From Mycobacterium sp. EPa45 (GTDB lineage Bacteria; Actinomycetota; Actinomycetes; Mycobacteriales; Mycobacteriaceae), in the NCBI RefSeq assembly GCF_001021385.1, contig NZ_CP011773.1, forward strand, positions 4,526,001 through 4,590,000: a stretch of DNA of 64,000 nucleotides. The letters run 5' to 3'. Within the stretch, counting starts at the first letter, position 1; the number at the start of each line of letters is the position of its first letter. A program made the translations under genes and the position numbers. The notes under the pieces are model-generated. The model made no database searches. It saw nothing but the letters and a program-made list of their open reading frames with translations, and had not been told where the DNA came from. Positions 51,517 through 60,233 of this stretch are shown in pieces.

Positions 51517-51536
51517 ACCTTGAGAGGGGGTTGCCG

Positions 51537-52067
51537 ATGCGCCTGACACCGCTGCCAGCGGATGAGTGGGACGACGAGGTGCAGCTCGCGCTCAAAGGCA
51601 TGCTGCCCCGTGATCGGCAGAACCCCGAGGGGGCCGGTACGGCGCTGTCCACGCTCGTCCGGCATCCCGAGCTCACCAAGGCATACCTCGGCTTCAACGT
51701 CTACCTGCTGTTCCGCTCCACACTGCCGGCCCGGTTGCGTGAGGTGGCGGTCCTGCGGGTGGCGCATCGGCGGGACTGCACCTACGAGTGGGATCACCAC
51801 GTCGAGATGGCGAAGGCGGAAGGGCTGACCGACGCCGACGTCGAGGCCATCCGCAACGGCGGCGCCAACGATGAGCTCGACCGGCTGGTCGTGCAGGCCA
51901 CCGACGAACTCGAGGACAAATCGAATCTCACCGACGAAACCTGGGCTGCCCTCGGCGAGCACCTCACCGAACGTCAGCGCATGGACTTCGTCTTCACCGT
52001 CGGCGCCTACGGCATGTTGGCCATGGCGTTCAACACTTTCGGCGTACAGCTCGAGAACGAAAGGTAA
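51537..52067 (+). CDS. Carboxymuconolactone decarboxylase-family protein
   Basis: 176 residues from the ATG at 51537 with GAGAGGGGG upstream. All-helical CMD/AhpD fold: LSTLVRHPELTKAYLGFNVY, LPARLREVAVLRVAHRRDCT, YEWDHHVEMAKAEGLTD. The AhpD CxxC pair is not present (only one Cys, in DCTYEWDHH), so peroxidase activity is unlikely. In many mycobacterial lipid clusters such proteins appear next to oxygenases without a known role. It is the first gene of a seven-gene plus-strand run. Confidence 0.85.
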   Translation: MRLTPLPADEWDDEVQLALKGMLPRDRQNPEGAGTALSTLVRHPELTKAYLGFNVYLLFRSTLPARLREVAVLRVAHRRDCTYEWDHHVEMAKAEGLTDADVEAIRNGGANDELDRLVVQATDELEDKSNLTDETWAALGEHLTERQRMDFVFTVGAYGMLAMAFNTFGVQLENER

Positions 52068-52071
52068 GTAC

Positions 52072-53415
52072 GTGGCATTTTTCAAGAAGCCGGATGTCGG
52101 CAGCTGGACCGAGAACTGGCCGGAACTCGGCACCGCTCCGGTCAACTACGAGGACTCGATTGATCCCGAGCACTGGAAGCTGGAGCAGCAGGCCATCTTC
52201 CGCAAGACTTGGCTGCAGATGGGCCGCGTGGAGCTGATCCCGAAGAAGGGCAGCTACATCACCCGCGAGTTGCCGTCCGTCGGACCGGGCACGTCGATCG
52301 TCATCGTCAACGACGGTGAGCAGGTCCGGGCCTTCTACAACCTGTGCCGCCATCGCGGAAACAAGCTGGTGTGGAACGACTACCCCGGCGAAGAGGTTGC
52401 GGGCAGCTGCCGTCAGTTCGTCTGCAAGTATCACGCGTGGCGCTACGACCTGCAGGGCAACCTGACCTTCATCCAGCAGGAGCAGGAGTTCTTCGACATC
52501 GACAAGGCCGACTACCCGCTCAAGCCGGTTCGCTGCGAGGTGTGGGAGGGCTTCATCTTCGTCAACTTCGACGACAACGCCGTCTCGCTCGAGGAGTACC
52601 TCGGCGAGTTCGGTCAGGGCCTTAAGGGTTATCCGTTCCATGAGATGACCGAGCACTACAGCTACCGCGCCACGGTCAACTCGAACTGGAAGCTGTTCAT
52701 CGACGCGTTCGTCGAGTTCTACCACGCGCCGATCCTGCACATGAAGCAGGCGGAGAAGGAGGAGGCCGAGAAGCTCGCCAAGTTCGGCTTCGAGGCGCTG
52801 CACTACGACATCAAGGGCGACCACTCGATGATCTCGTCCTGGGGTGGCATGAGTCCGCCCAAGGACCTGAAGATGGTCAAGCCGATCGAGCGGATCCTGC
52901 ACAGCGGCCTGTTCGGGCCGTGGGACCGCCCCGACATCAAGGGCATCTTGCCCGACGAGCTGCCACCGGCGATCAACCCCGGCCGGCACTCGACGTGGGG
53001 CCAGGACTCGTTCGAGTTCTTCCCGAACTTCACACTGCTGTTCTGGGCACCGGGCTGGTACCTGACCTACAACTACTGGCCCACCGGCGTGGACTCTCAC
53101 ATCTTCGAGGCCGACCTGTACTTCGTGCCGCCGAAGAACCTGCGCGAGCGTCTTTCCCAGGAGCTGGCCGCGGTGACGTTCAAGGAGTACGCGTTCCAGG
53201 ACGCGAACACGTTGGAAGCCACGCAGACGCAGATCGGCACCCGCGCCGTACTCGACTTCCCGCTGTGCGACCAGGAGATCCTGTTGCGCCACCTGCACCA
53301 CACCGCCCACAAGTACGTCGACCGGTACAAAGAATCATTGGCCACCGGGAACGGGAACGGCTCAGCTGCCGCATTGAGCTCGAAGGCTGAAGAGAAGGAT
53401 CCAGCAAATGCCTAA
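52072..53415 (+). CDS. Rieske-type aromatic/steroid ring oxygenase, alpha subunit
   Basis: 447 residues from a GTG at 52072. Rieske cluster: CRHRGN (C92, H94) and CKYHAWRY (C118, H121). Mononuclear iron: NWKLFIDAFVEFYHAPILHM, with H218 and H223 as ligands and Glu215 as the bridging acid between the two centres. A Phe/Trp-rich C-terminal domain forms the substrate pocket. The family dihydroxylates aromatic rings or monooxygenates sterols and terpenoids. No small beta subunit is present, so a homotrimer is expected. The Rieske ferredoxin at 34767 and NuoF-like flavoprotein at 36615 are candidate partners. Confidence 0.93.
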   Translation: MAFFKKPDVGSWTENWPELGTAPVNYEDSIDPEHWKLEQQAIFRKTWLQMGRVELIPKKGSYITRELPSVGPGTSIVIVNDGEQVRAFYNLCRHRGNKLVWNDYPGEEVAGSCRQFVCKYHAWRYDLQGNLTFIQQEQEFFDIDKADYPLKPVRCEVWEGFIFVNFDDNAVSLEEYLGEFGQGLKGYPFHEMTEHYSYRATVNSNWKLFIDAFVEFYHAPILHMKQAEKEEAEKLAKFGFEALHYDIKGDHSMISSWGGMSPPKDLKMVKPIERILHSGLFGPWDRPDIKGILPDELPPAINPGRHSTWGQDSFEFFPNFTLLFWAPGWYLTYNYWPTGVDSHIFEADLYFVPPKNLRERLSQELAAVTFKEYAFQDANTLEATQTQIGTRAVLDFPLCDQEILLRHLHHTAHKYVDRYKESLATGNGNGSAAALSSKAEEKDPANA

Positions 53416-53737
53416 GCTGCCAGAAGAATTCGCCGACCTGGAACGCTTCAGCGACTGGTGCCTGCCGACCGAGGAAGAGCGTTACCAGAAGCGCCTGAGC
53501 TCGTCGATGGAAGAGATGCAGGAGCTGTACGACGCCGGTATGGCGCGGCTGGAAGACATCATGGTCTACGTCGACGCCCGGTTTCCGCTCAAAGGCATGC
53601 CGGAAGACGCCAAGGCTCTGGTACATCTAGGACAATCGATCGTCCAGGTGAGCTTTCCGATCGAGGTGTGGAAGCAGCCCCGCGTGCTCGACAGCGGTGC
53701 CGCCTATATCAAGCTGATCAAGGAGCCGGTGGTCTGA
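53408..53737 (+). CDS. Small protein linked to the Rieske oxygenase
   Basis: 109 residues, starting inside the oxygenase gene (8-base overlap), so it is translated with it. Highly charged: KLPEEFADLERFSDWCLPTE, EERYQKRLSSSMEEMQELYD, GMARLEDIMVYVDARFPLKG; one Cys. Helical, no signal peptide, no iron motif. It is not a beta subunit of the known type (too short, no NTF2 fold). A chaperone or assembly partner of the oxygenase is the natural guess from the gene coupling; I do not recognise a family. Confidence 0.75.
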   Translation: MPKLPEEFADLERFSDWCLPTEEERYQKRLSSSMEEMQELYDAGMARLEDIMVYVDARFPLKGMPEDAKALVHLGQSIVQVSFPIEVWKQPRVLDSGAAYIKLIKEPVV

Positions 53738-53739
53738 GC

Positions 53740-54957
53740 GTGCTGACCCTGAAGGCTGCCGGGTACGTCGACGTCGACGCGGGCGAGATCGTCCGCCCCG
53801 GCATCGTGAAGGTCGACGGTGACCGGATCGTTTCTGTCGGAGGCACCCCCGAGGGCGAGATTGTCGACCTCGGGGATGCCATCCTCCTGCCGGGCCTGAT
53901 GGACATGGAGGTCAACCTCCTCATGGGTGGCCGGGGCGAAAACCCCGGCCTTTCCCAGGTTCAGGACGACCCGCCGACCCGGGTGCTGCGTGCGGTCGGC
54001 AACGCCCGACGCACACTTCGGGCCGGGTTCACGACGGTGCGCAACCTCGGCCTGTTCGTCAAGACCGGCGGCTACCTGCTCGACGTCGCACTGGGCAAGG
54101 CGATTGACGCGGGCTTGATCGACGGCCCGCGCATCGTTCCGGCCGGGCATGCCATCACCCCCACCGGTGGCCATCTGGATCCGACGATGTTCGCGGCGTT
54201 CATGCCCGGCGTGCTCGAGCTGACCGTCGAAGAGGGCATCGCCAACGGGGTCGACGAGATCCGCAAGGCGGTGCGCTATCAGATCAAGCACGGCGCCCAG
54301 CTGATCAAGGTGTGCTGCTCGGGCGGCGTCATGTCGCTGACCGGAGAAGCGGGCGCACAACACTATTCGGACGAAGAGCTGCGCGTCATCGTCGACGAGG
54401 CGCACCGGCGCGGGCTGCGGGTCGCCGCGCACACCCATGGAGCCGAGGCCGTCAAGCATGCGGTGGCGTGCGGCATCGACTGCATCGAGCACGGCTTCCT
54501 GATGGACGACGAAGCGATCCAGATGCTGGTCGACAACGACCGGTTCTTGGTGACCACCCGCCGGCTGGCGCAGGCGATGGATGTCTCGCATGCACCGAAG
54601 GTGTTGCAGGACAAGGCGGCCGAGATGTTCCCGAAGGCGGAGACGTCGATCAAAGCCGCCTACGAGGCCGGCGTCAAGATCGCCGTCGGCACCGACGCCC
54701 CCGCCATCCCGCACGGCAAGAACGCCGACGAGCTGGTGACCCTGGTCGAATGGGGTATGCCGCCGGCCGCCGTACTGCGGGCGGCCACCGTCGTCGGCGC
54801 CGACCTGATCAACGTCACCGACCGGGGCCGGATTGCCGAGGGTCTGCTCGCCGATATCATCGCCGTGCCCGGTGATCCGTTGTCCGACATCACCGTTACC
54901 CAGAACGTCAGCTTCGTCATGAAAGGCGGGAAAGTCTATGTCAACAAAACGGACTGA
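53740..54957 (+). CDS. Amidohydrolase-superfamily protein with altered first metal motif
   Basis: 405 residues from a GTG at 53740. Imidazolonepropionase/dipeptidase-type: N-terminal LTLKAAGYVDVDAGEIVRPG, LLPGLMDMEVNL, QLIKVCCSGGVMS with Lys near 190, VAAHTHG (231-233), CIEHGF near 251 and VGTDAPAIPHG near 319. The usual HxH after PGLxDM is ExN (residues 57 and 59), removing two metal ligands while the later Lys, His and Asp stay. It may bind one metal or be inactive. It starts two bases after the small protein and overlaps the SnoaL-like gene by 20 bases. Confidence 0.87.
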   Translation: MLTLKAAGYVDVDAGEIVRPGIVKVDGDRIVSVGGTPEGEIVDLGDAILLPGLMDMEVNLLMGGRGENPGLSQVQDDPPTRVLRAVGNARRTLRAGFTTVRNLGLFVKTGGYLLDVALGKAIDAGLIDGPRIVPAGHAITPTGGHLDPTMFAAFMPGVLELTVEEGIANGVDEIRKAVRYQIKHGAQLIKVCCSGGVMSLTGEAGAQHYSDEELRVIVDEAHRRGLRVAAHTHGAEAVKHAVACGIDCIEHGFLMDDEAIQMLVDNDRFLVTTRRLAQAMDVSHAPKVLQDKAAEMFPKAETSIKAAYEAGVKIAVGTDAPAIPHGKNADELVTLVEWGMPPAAVLRAATVVGADLINVTDRGRIAEGLLADIIAVPGDPLSDITVTQNVSFVMKGGKVYVNKTD

Positions 54958-55372
54958 CGACATCGTCGAGATCCAGCAGCTGCTCGCCCGCTACGCGGTG
55001 ACCATCACCCAATTGGATGTCGAGAACCTGGTGAAGGTCTTCACCGAGGACGGAACCTACAGCGCATTCGGCGAAACCTATTCGCTGGGGCGGTTTCCCG
55101 AGCTCGTCGACGCCGCACCCAAGGGTTTGTTCATGACCGGGGAGTCGCTGGTCGAGTTCGACGACAATGACCCGGACAAGGCCACCGGCACGCAGCCGCT
55201 GTGCTTCATCGAGCATTCCGCGCACGACATGCGTATCGGTTACTACCGCGACACGTATCTGCGCACCGAGACGGGCTGGCGTCTGAACACCCGCGCGATG
55301 ACGTTCATCCGGCGAACCGGTGTGCACGATTCGGGCCGTCCACACGCGATCGGCCGGCCGGCGGGCGGATGA
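54938..55372 (+). CDS. SnoaL-like (NTF2-fold) protein
   Basis: 144 residues. DIVEIQQLLARYAVTITQLD, FTEDGTYSAFGETYSLG, CFIEHSAHDMRIGYYRDTYL, GWRLNTRAMTF: a cone-shaped NTF2/SnoaL fold with an enclosed pocket. Members include steroid isomerases, hydratases and also the small subunits of ring dioxygenases, so it could be either an isomerase or a small partner of the oxygenase at 52072. The start lies inside the amidohydrolase gene, and the stop overlaps the FadE start (ATGA). Confidence 0.83.
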   Translation: MSTKRTDDIVEIQQLLARYAVTITQLDVENLVKVFTEDGTYSAFGETYSLGRFPELVDAAPKGLFMTGESLVEFDDNDPDKATGTQPLCFIEHSAHDMRIGYYRDTYLRTETGWRLNTRAMTFIRRTGVHDSGRPHAIGRPAGG

Positions 55373-56493
55373 CCACGGTAGCCGAATCCGGCACGACAGC
55401 AGACGAATTCCGCGCCGGTCTGCGCGCCTGGCTCGACGAGAACGACCTGAGCCCGGGTCCGGACCATTCGCTGGACGCGCACATCGAGCAGATGAGCCGG
55501 GTACGCCGGGCGCTCTACGACGCCGGATGGATGCGGTACGGCTGGCCCGAAGAGGTGGGCGGCCTGGGCGGCTCGGTGATCATGCGGATGATCGTCGCCG
55601 AGGAGGTGCTCGGCCGCAACATCGCCGAACCGGGCCCGTACTCGATGATGGAAGTCCTTGTCCCGACGATGATTTCGTACGCCCGTCCGGAACTGGCCGC
55701 CGAGATGGTGCCGCGTTACCTGCGCGGCGAAGAGCACTGGTGCCAGGGCTTCTCCGAGCCCGGCTCCGGCAGTGACCTGGCGTCGCTGAGCACTAGAGCC
55801 ACCCAGCGCGGCGACGAGTGGGTGATCAACGGCCAGAAGGTGTGGACCAGCTTCGCCCAGTTCTCCAAGCGCTGCGTGCTGCTGACCCGCACCGGTTCGC
55901 CGGAAACACCCAAGCATGAAGGCATCACCGCGTTCTTCATCGATATGGACTCCCCCGGCATCACGGTGCGCCCACTGCACACCATGCACGGCGTCGATGA
56001 ATTCTGTGAGGTGTACTTCGACGACGTGGTGGTACCGGCCGAGCGCATGCTCGGCAACCCCGGCGATGGTTGGCGGCTGGCCAACGACCTGTTGCCGTTC
56101 GAGCGTTCGACGTGTTTCTGGCAGCGGATCTCCTATCTCTTCACCCGGCTCGACCGGCTGATCGCCGATGAGACCGACGCCGGCGACGATGAACTCGGGG
56201 CGGCCTTCCTAGCCCTGCACACCGTGCGCTGCCGGTCAGCGGGCACACAGCATCGCTTCGCCGAAGGCGCCAAGCTTGGCCCGGAGACGTCGATCGACAA
56301 GGTGCTGCTGGCCAGCGCCGAACAGCGCCTCTACGACACCGCACGCGATGTGCTGCCAGGCGTCCTCGAACTGACCGACACGCCTTGGCGTTCGGAGTTC
56401 CTGTACTCGCGCTCGGCCACGATCTACGGCGGCACCGCGGAGATCCAGCGCAACATCATCGCTCGCCGGCTCCTCGACCTCGGGAGGGAGTGA
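55369..56493 (+). CDS. Acyl-CoA dehydrogenase, large (catalytic) subunit of a two-gene pair
   Basis: 374 residues. GFSEPGSGSDLASLSTRATQ, WVINGQKVWTSFAQFSKRCV, IYGGTAEIQRNIIARRLLDL. Glu-Arg in LLPFERSTCFW at the catalytic position of heteromeric FadEs. Short N-terminal domain. The partner is the small FadE at 56497, three bases downstream. Like the pairs at 30102/31281 and 61906/62981 it fits the mycobacterial alpha2beta2 type known from sterol side-chain and ring breakdown. Confidence 0.92.
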   Translation: MTTVAESGTTADEFRAGLRAWLDENDLSPGPDHSLDAHIEQMSRVRRALYDAGWMRYGWPEEVGGLGGSVIMRMIVAEEVLGRNIAEPGPYSMMEVLVPTMISYARPELAAEMVPRYLRGEEHWCQGFSEPGSGSDLASLSTRATQRGDEWVINGQKVWTSFAQFSKRCVLLTRTGSPETPKHEGITAFFIDMDSPGITVRPLHTMHGVDEFCEVYFDDVVVPAERMLGNPGDGWRLANDLLPFERSTCFWQRISYLFTRLDRLIADETDAGDDELGAAFLALHTVRCRSAGTQHRFAEGAKLGPETSIDKVLLASAEQRLYDTARDVLPGVLELTDTPWRSEFLYSRSATIYGGTAEIQRNIIARRLLDLGRE

Positions 56494-56496
56494 GAC

Positions 56497-57297
56497 GTGG
56501 AAGACGGCGAACTGGGGATGCTGGCCGACACGCTCGAGAAGTCGATGAGCGCCGCGGCGGCAGCCGGGTCTGCGAACGTCGAGGAAGTCCTGCGCGAGCT
56601 TGGCTGGCTGGAGATGCTCGACGAGATCCCAGACGAAGCAACAGCTTTGGTCTTCCGACTGCTGGGCGAGACGGGCACGCACGCCGGCGTGATCAATGAT
56701 GTGGTGCTCGCGGCGGCCGGGAGCACCCCCGGCGGCACGATCGCGCTGCCGTACACCGGCGGCCGCTGGGTGACCTGGGAGCGCACCGACGGTGTGCAGT
56801 CGGCGATGGATCCCGAGCTGCCCGTCCACACCACCGACGCCGGAACCGAGGTGCCCTTGGCCAAGGGGCGCCTCGCGCTGGGCTGGTGGCTGGTGGGCTC
56901 GGCACGGGCGATGCTGACCCTGGCCCGCCAGCACGCCGTCGACCGGGTTCAGTTCGGCCGGCCGATCGGGTCGTTCCAGGCGGTACGCCACCGCCTGGCC
57001 GAGACCCTGGTCGCGGTGGAGGGCGCCGAGGCCACTCTGCTGATGGCCACCGATGACGGAAGCCAGCTGGCCTGTTCGCTGGGCAAGGCCGCCGCCGGCC
57101 AGGCCGCGCTGACCGCAGCCAAGCACTGCCAGCAGGTTCTCGGCGGCATCGGTTTCACCGACGAGCACGACCTGCACCGGCACGTGAAGCGGGTGTTCGT
57201 GCTGGACGGACTGCTCGGTTCGTCGCGCGATCTGACCCGCGAAGCCGGGGCTGCCATCCGGTCGCTGGGGCATGCGCCCCGGCTGGGAAACCTGTGA
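56497..57297 (+). CDS. Acyl-CoA dehydrogenase, small subunit of a two-gene pair
   Basis: 266 residues, GTG start. Strongly shortened: the first 110 residues are a remnant of the N-terminal domain (LADTLEKSMSAAAAAGSANV), the middle beta domain is reduced, and the C-terminal helical domain is complete (HAVDRVQFGRPIGSFQAVRH, HCQQVLGGIGFTDEHDLHRH). No catalytic Glu-Arg and no GTSEIQ ending, so it needs the large partner at 55369. The last gene before the TetR, 74 bp from its operator pair. Confidence 0.88.
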   Translation: MEDGELGMLADTLEKSMSAAAAAGSANVEEVLRELGWLEMLDEIPDEATALVFRLLGETGTHAGVINDVVLAAAGSTPGGTIALPYTGGRWVTWERTDGVQSAMDPELPVHTTDAGTEVPLAKGRLALGWWLVGSARAMLTLARQHAVDRVQFGRPIGSFQAVRHRLAETLVAVEGAEATLLMATDDGSQLACSLGKAAAGQAALTAAKHCQQVLGGIGFTDEHDLHRHVKRVFVLDGLLGSSRDLTREAGAAIRSLGHAPRLGNL

Positions 57298-57370
57298 CGA
57301 AAGCCATGACAGCGAATGGCCTGGTCACCCGTTAGACTGTGCGGAACAAAAATATTGGTTCCTATTGAGA

Positions 57371-57408
57371 TGAGAACATAATTCTCGTCGCTGAGAGTAG
57401 TACTCTCT
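57371..57408. promoter_or_regulatory. Tandem operators before the TetR at 57457
   Basis: Two copies of the shared palindrome 21 bp apart: TGAGAAC-ATA-ATTCTCG (57371-57387) and TGAGAGT-AGT-ACTCTCT (57392-57408). The second has six of seven arm positions symmetric. Two sites on one face of the helix (21 bp is two turns) before the regulator gene indicate autoregulation, and make this TetR the likely owner of the motif. Confidence 0.75.
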
Positions 57409-57456
57409 TACCGTGAGCTACATCCGAAGCCGTTCGCGCTCGTCTCGAGCCCGGCG

Positions 57457-58113
57457 GTGAACAGCCCGAGCGAAGAGCCTGCCTGGAAGCAGCGCGCTGT
57501 GGAGCGGTCCATCCGGACCGCCAAGGTGCGCGCCGGACAGCGCGTGCAGCGATTCCTCGATGCCGCACAGGCCATCATCACCGAGAAGGGCAGCACCGAC
57601 TTCACCGTGCAGGAAGTCGTCGACCGGTCCCGCCAGTCGCTGCGCAGCTTCTATCTGCAGTTCGACGGCAAGCATGAGCTGCTCCTCGCCTTGTTCGAGG
57701 ACGCCCTGAGCCGGGCCGCCGATCAGATCCGCGCGGCGACGTCGGCCCAGGACGATCCGCTCGACCGCCTCAAGGTGGCCGTCACCCTGCTGTTCGAACT
57801 CTCCCGGCCGGACCCGACCGCCCGGCGGCCTCTGTTCACCGACTTCGCCCCCCAGCTGCTGATCTCGCATCCCACCGAGGTCAAGGTGGCTCACGCACCG
57901 CTGGTGGCGCTGTTCGCCGAACTGATGATCGAGGCTGCGGCGGCCGGTGAACTGCGCGAAGACGCCAATCCCCGCCGCATTGCGGCGATGACGATGCAGA
58001 CCATCATGTTCATCGCCCAGTCCAGCTCGGTGGAGGACGAGGAGAACGTCCACGTGCCGATCAGCGGCGACGAGGTGTGGACCTTCTGCTCGCAGGGCTT
58101 CGCCCGCAAGTAA
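57457..58113 (+). CDS. TetR-family regulator, likely controller of the local regulon
   Basis: 218 residues, GTG start at 57457; no in-frame start upstream gives a longer sensible protein. HTH: FLDAAQAIITEKGSTDFTVQ, EVVDRSRQSLRSFYLQFDGK. Ligand domain with PLFTDFAPQLLISHPTEVKV and a long C-terminus with VEDEENVHVPISGDEVW. A 25-residue basic extension before the HTH (RSIRTAKVRAGQRVQR) could touch DNA beyond the half-sites. The promoter carries two copies of the palindrome that also occurs before most operons in the window. The ligand, by analogy with KstR-type regulators, may be a CoA ester; this is not shown by the sequence. Confidence 0.88.
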   Translation: MNSPSEEPAWKQRAVERSIRTAKVRAGQRVQRFLDAAQAIITEKGSTDFTVQEVVDRSRQSLRSFYLQFDGKHELLLALFEDALSRAADQIRAATSAQDDPLDRLKVAVTLLFELSRPDPTARRPLFTDFAPQLLISHPTEVKVAHAPLVALFAELMIEAAAAGELREDANPRRIAAMTMQTIMFIAQSSSVEDEENVHVPISGDEVWTFCSQGFARK

Positions 58114-58116
58114 GAC

Positions 58117-58998
58117 TCAGGGTTCACCCGGCGAAACCCGTTGGGCGATAAGCGCTTCGGCCGCACTATAGGGATCTCGGCTGCCGTCGGCGACGGCCTG
58201 TGCCAATGCGTCGAGATCGGGATGCTTGTGTAGTCGGCTCTGCGCCAGTGACAACACCTGCGCGCGAGCCCGCGCGGCGCGCCGCTGCGGGGTATCGGCC
58301 CGCCGGTGCGCCTCGATCGCCTCGATGAGCTCCCCCACCCCTTCGGCGCGGGCGGCGATCAGCGTCAGCACCGGAACGTGCGTCTCGAACTTGAGGTCGC
58401 GCACCGTCTGGGCGGCACCCTCCCGGTCGGCCTTGTTCACCACCACGAGATCGGCGACCTCGAGCAGTCCGGCCTTGGCGGCCTGGACCGCGTCCCCGGC
58501 ACCGGGATTGAGGATCACGATCGTCGGATCGGCGACCGCAGCGATCTCGATCTCCGACTGCCCGACACCGACGCTCTCCAGCAGCACGACGTCATAACCC
58601 AGCGCACCGAGCAGCCGGATGGCAGCGGGTACCGCGGCGGCCAGGCCACCGAGATGACCGCGGGTGGCCACCGAGCGGATCAAAACGTCGGGATCGTTGA
58701 TGTGCTGCGCCATTCTGATCCGGTCACCGAGCAGCGCGCCGCCGCTGTACGGCGATGACGGGTCCACCGCCAGCACGGCGACCCGTTGTGCGCGTTCGCG
58801 ATACGCCGCGGCCAGCACCGCGATCGTCGTCGACTTCCCGGCTCCCGGCGGCCCCGTGATGCCGACCACCGGCACCACGGCCGGCCCCACCTCGGCGAGC
58901 ACCTCGTCGCGGCGATCACTCTCGACCAGGCTCAACAGCCGCCCGACCGCGCGAGTGTTCCCGCTGCGGGCCGCAGTGATCAGCTCGGCGACGTCCAT
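58117..58998 (-). CDS. MeaB/ArgK-type P-loop GTPase
   Basis: 293 residues, ATG at 58998. G1 motif GITGPPGAGKST near 48-58, LAVDPSSPYSGGALLGDRIR, ESVGVGQSE (switch II), NKAD (G4). MeaB proteins protect and reload B12-dependent methylmalonyl-CoA mutase or isobutyryl-CoA mutase, but no mutase gene is in the window. It is 16 bases after a thiolase stop and so co-transcribed with it; it may serve a B12 mutase encoded elsewhere that handles propionyl-CoA or another end product. It converges on the TetR, with three bases between stops. Confidence 0.92.
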   Translation of the reverse strand: MDVAELITAARSGNTRAVGRLLSLVESDRRDEVLAEVGPAVVPVVGITGPPGAGKSTTIAVLAAAYRERAQRVAVLAVDPSSPYSGGALLGDRIRMAQHINDPDVLIRSVATRGHLGGLAAAVPAAIRLLGALGYDVVLLESVGVGQSEIEIAAVADPTIVILNPGAGDAVQAAKAGLLEVADLVVVNKADREGAAQTVRDLKFETHVPVLTLIAARAEGVGELIEAIEAHRRADTPQRRAARARAQVLSLAQSRLHKHPDLDALAQAVADGSRDPYSAAEALIAQRVSPGEP

Positions 58999-59014
58999 GG
59001 AGGGCAACGCTAGC

Positions 59015-60196
59015 TCAGGAACCGGAAACTCCTGCCGATGTCGCCGACCCCCCGGCGACGGTGATCACCGTCGCCGAGCCCATCCCGCCGCCGGCACACA
59101 TTGCCGCGACCGCGACACCGCCGCCGCGGCGGCGCAGTTCGTGAGTCAACGTCACCAGCATCCGCGCGCCGGTGGCAGCCACCGGATGGCCCAGCGAGCA
59201 CCCGCTGCCGCTGACGTTGACCCGCTCGGGGTCGATGTCCAGCAGCTTGATGGTGGCCACGCACATCGCGGCGAAGGCCTCGTTGATCTCGAACAGGTCC
59301 ACATCGGCGAGCGAAAGACCGGCACGCCCAAGCGCTTTCTTGATCGCAGACACCGGAGCCAGGCCGGTCTCGGCCGGGTCGACACCCACCGAGGCCCAGG
59401 ACCGGATGGTGCCGAGCGCGGGCAGGCCGAGTTCGCCACTGGCGATTGCGAGCGCGGCCGCGGCGTCGTTGGCGCCGCAGGCATTGCCCGCCGTGATCGA
59501 GAAGCCCTCGATCTCCGGATGCAGTGGCTTGAGGTTCGCCAGCCGCTCCATGCTGGTGTCGCGCCGCGGGTGCTCGTCGGTGTCGAACAGTCCGTGTGGC
59601 GTGTCGATCGGGATGATCTCTTCTTTGAACCGGCCGTCATCGATCGCCGCGATCGCATTGCGGTGTGAACGCAACGCCCAGGCGTCCATCTCTTCGCGGG
59701 TCACCCCGGCCGTCACCGCGGCATTCCAACCGACAGTGATGGCCATGTCCATGTTCGGCGCATCGGGGCGGTCGGGATGGGTCGGCGGGAACCAGCCGAC
59801 GAACTCTTCCCCGGCGCGACGCGTGAAGCGCGGTGACGTCGACGCCGAATTCACGCCGCCGGCGATCACGAGGCGGTCCATACCGGCACGAATGCTCGCC
59901 GCGGCGCACTGCACGGCGGCCTGCCCCGCGGCACAGTGCCGGTTCGTGGCCAGGCCCGGCGCCGAGGTCAAGCCCGCCGTGATCGCGGCATGCCGGGCGA
60001 CGACGCCGCCACCATAGAGCCCCTCGCCGAGGATGACGTCGTCGATGTCGGCGCGGTCGACGTGCGAATCGAGTGTCTCCGCCGTCGCGCCGACGACGTG
60101 GTCGGCCAGCTGGTAGGCGTCGGTATCGCGCAGCGTCCCCTTGTTGGCCGTGCCGATGGGGGTGCGCAATGCGGACACGATCACAGCTTCGGGCAC
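59015..60196 (-). CDS. Acetyl-CoA acetyltransferase (thiolase)
   Basis: 393 residues, GTG start with AGGAGAG upstream. Cys nucleophile in TNRHCAAGQAAVQ at 88, EINEAFAAMCVATIKLL, SGCSLGHPVAATGARM, MCAGGGMGSAT with the second Cys: complete catalytic set. Divergent from the SDR at 60287 across the single perfect palindrome of the window, so thiolase and SDR are regulated together. A role in a late beta-oxidation step is likely. Confidence 0.93.
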   Translation of the reverse strand: MPEAVIVSALRTPIGTANKGTLRDTDAYQLADHVVGATAETLDSHVDRADIDDVILGEGLYGGGVVARHAAITAGLTSAPGLATNRHCAAGQAAVQCAAASIRAGMDRLVIAGGVNSASTSPRFTRRAGEEFVGWFPPTHPDRPDAPNMDMAITVGWNAAVTAGVTREEMDAWALRSHRNAIAAIDDGRFKEEIIPIDTPHGLFDTDEHPRRDTSMERLANLKPLHPEIEGFSITAGNACGANDAAAALAIASGELGLPALGTIRSWASVGVDPAETGLAPVSAIKKALGRAGLSLADVDLFEINEAFAAMCVATIKLLDIDPERVNVSGSGCSLGHPVAATGARMLVTLTHELRRRGGGVAVAAMCAGGGMGSATVITVAGGSATSAGVSGS

Positions 60197-60233
60197 AGTC
60201 TCTCCTCGCGCGATTGACCAAATTCAGCCGGTA

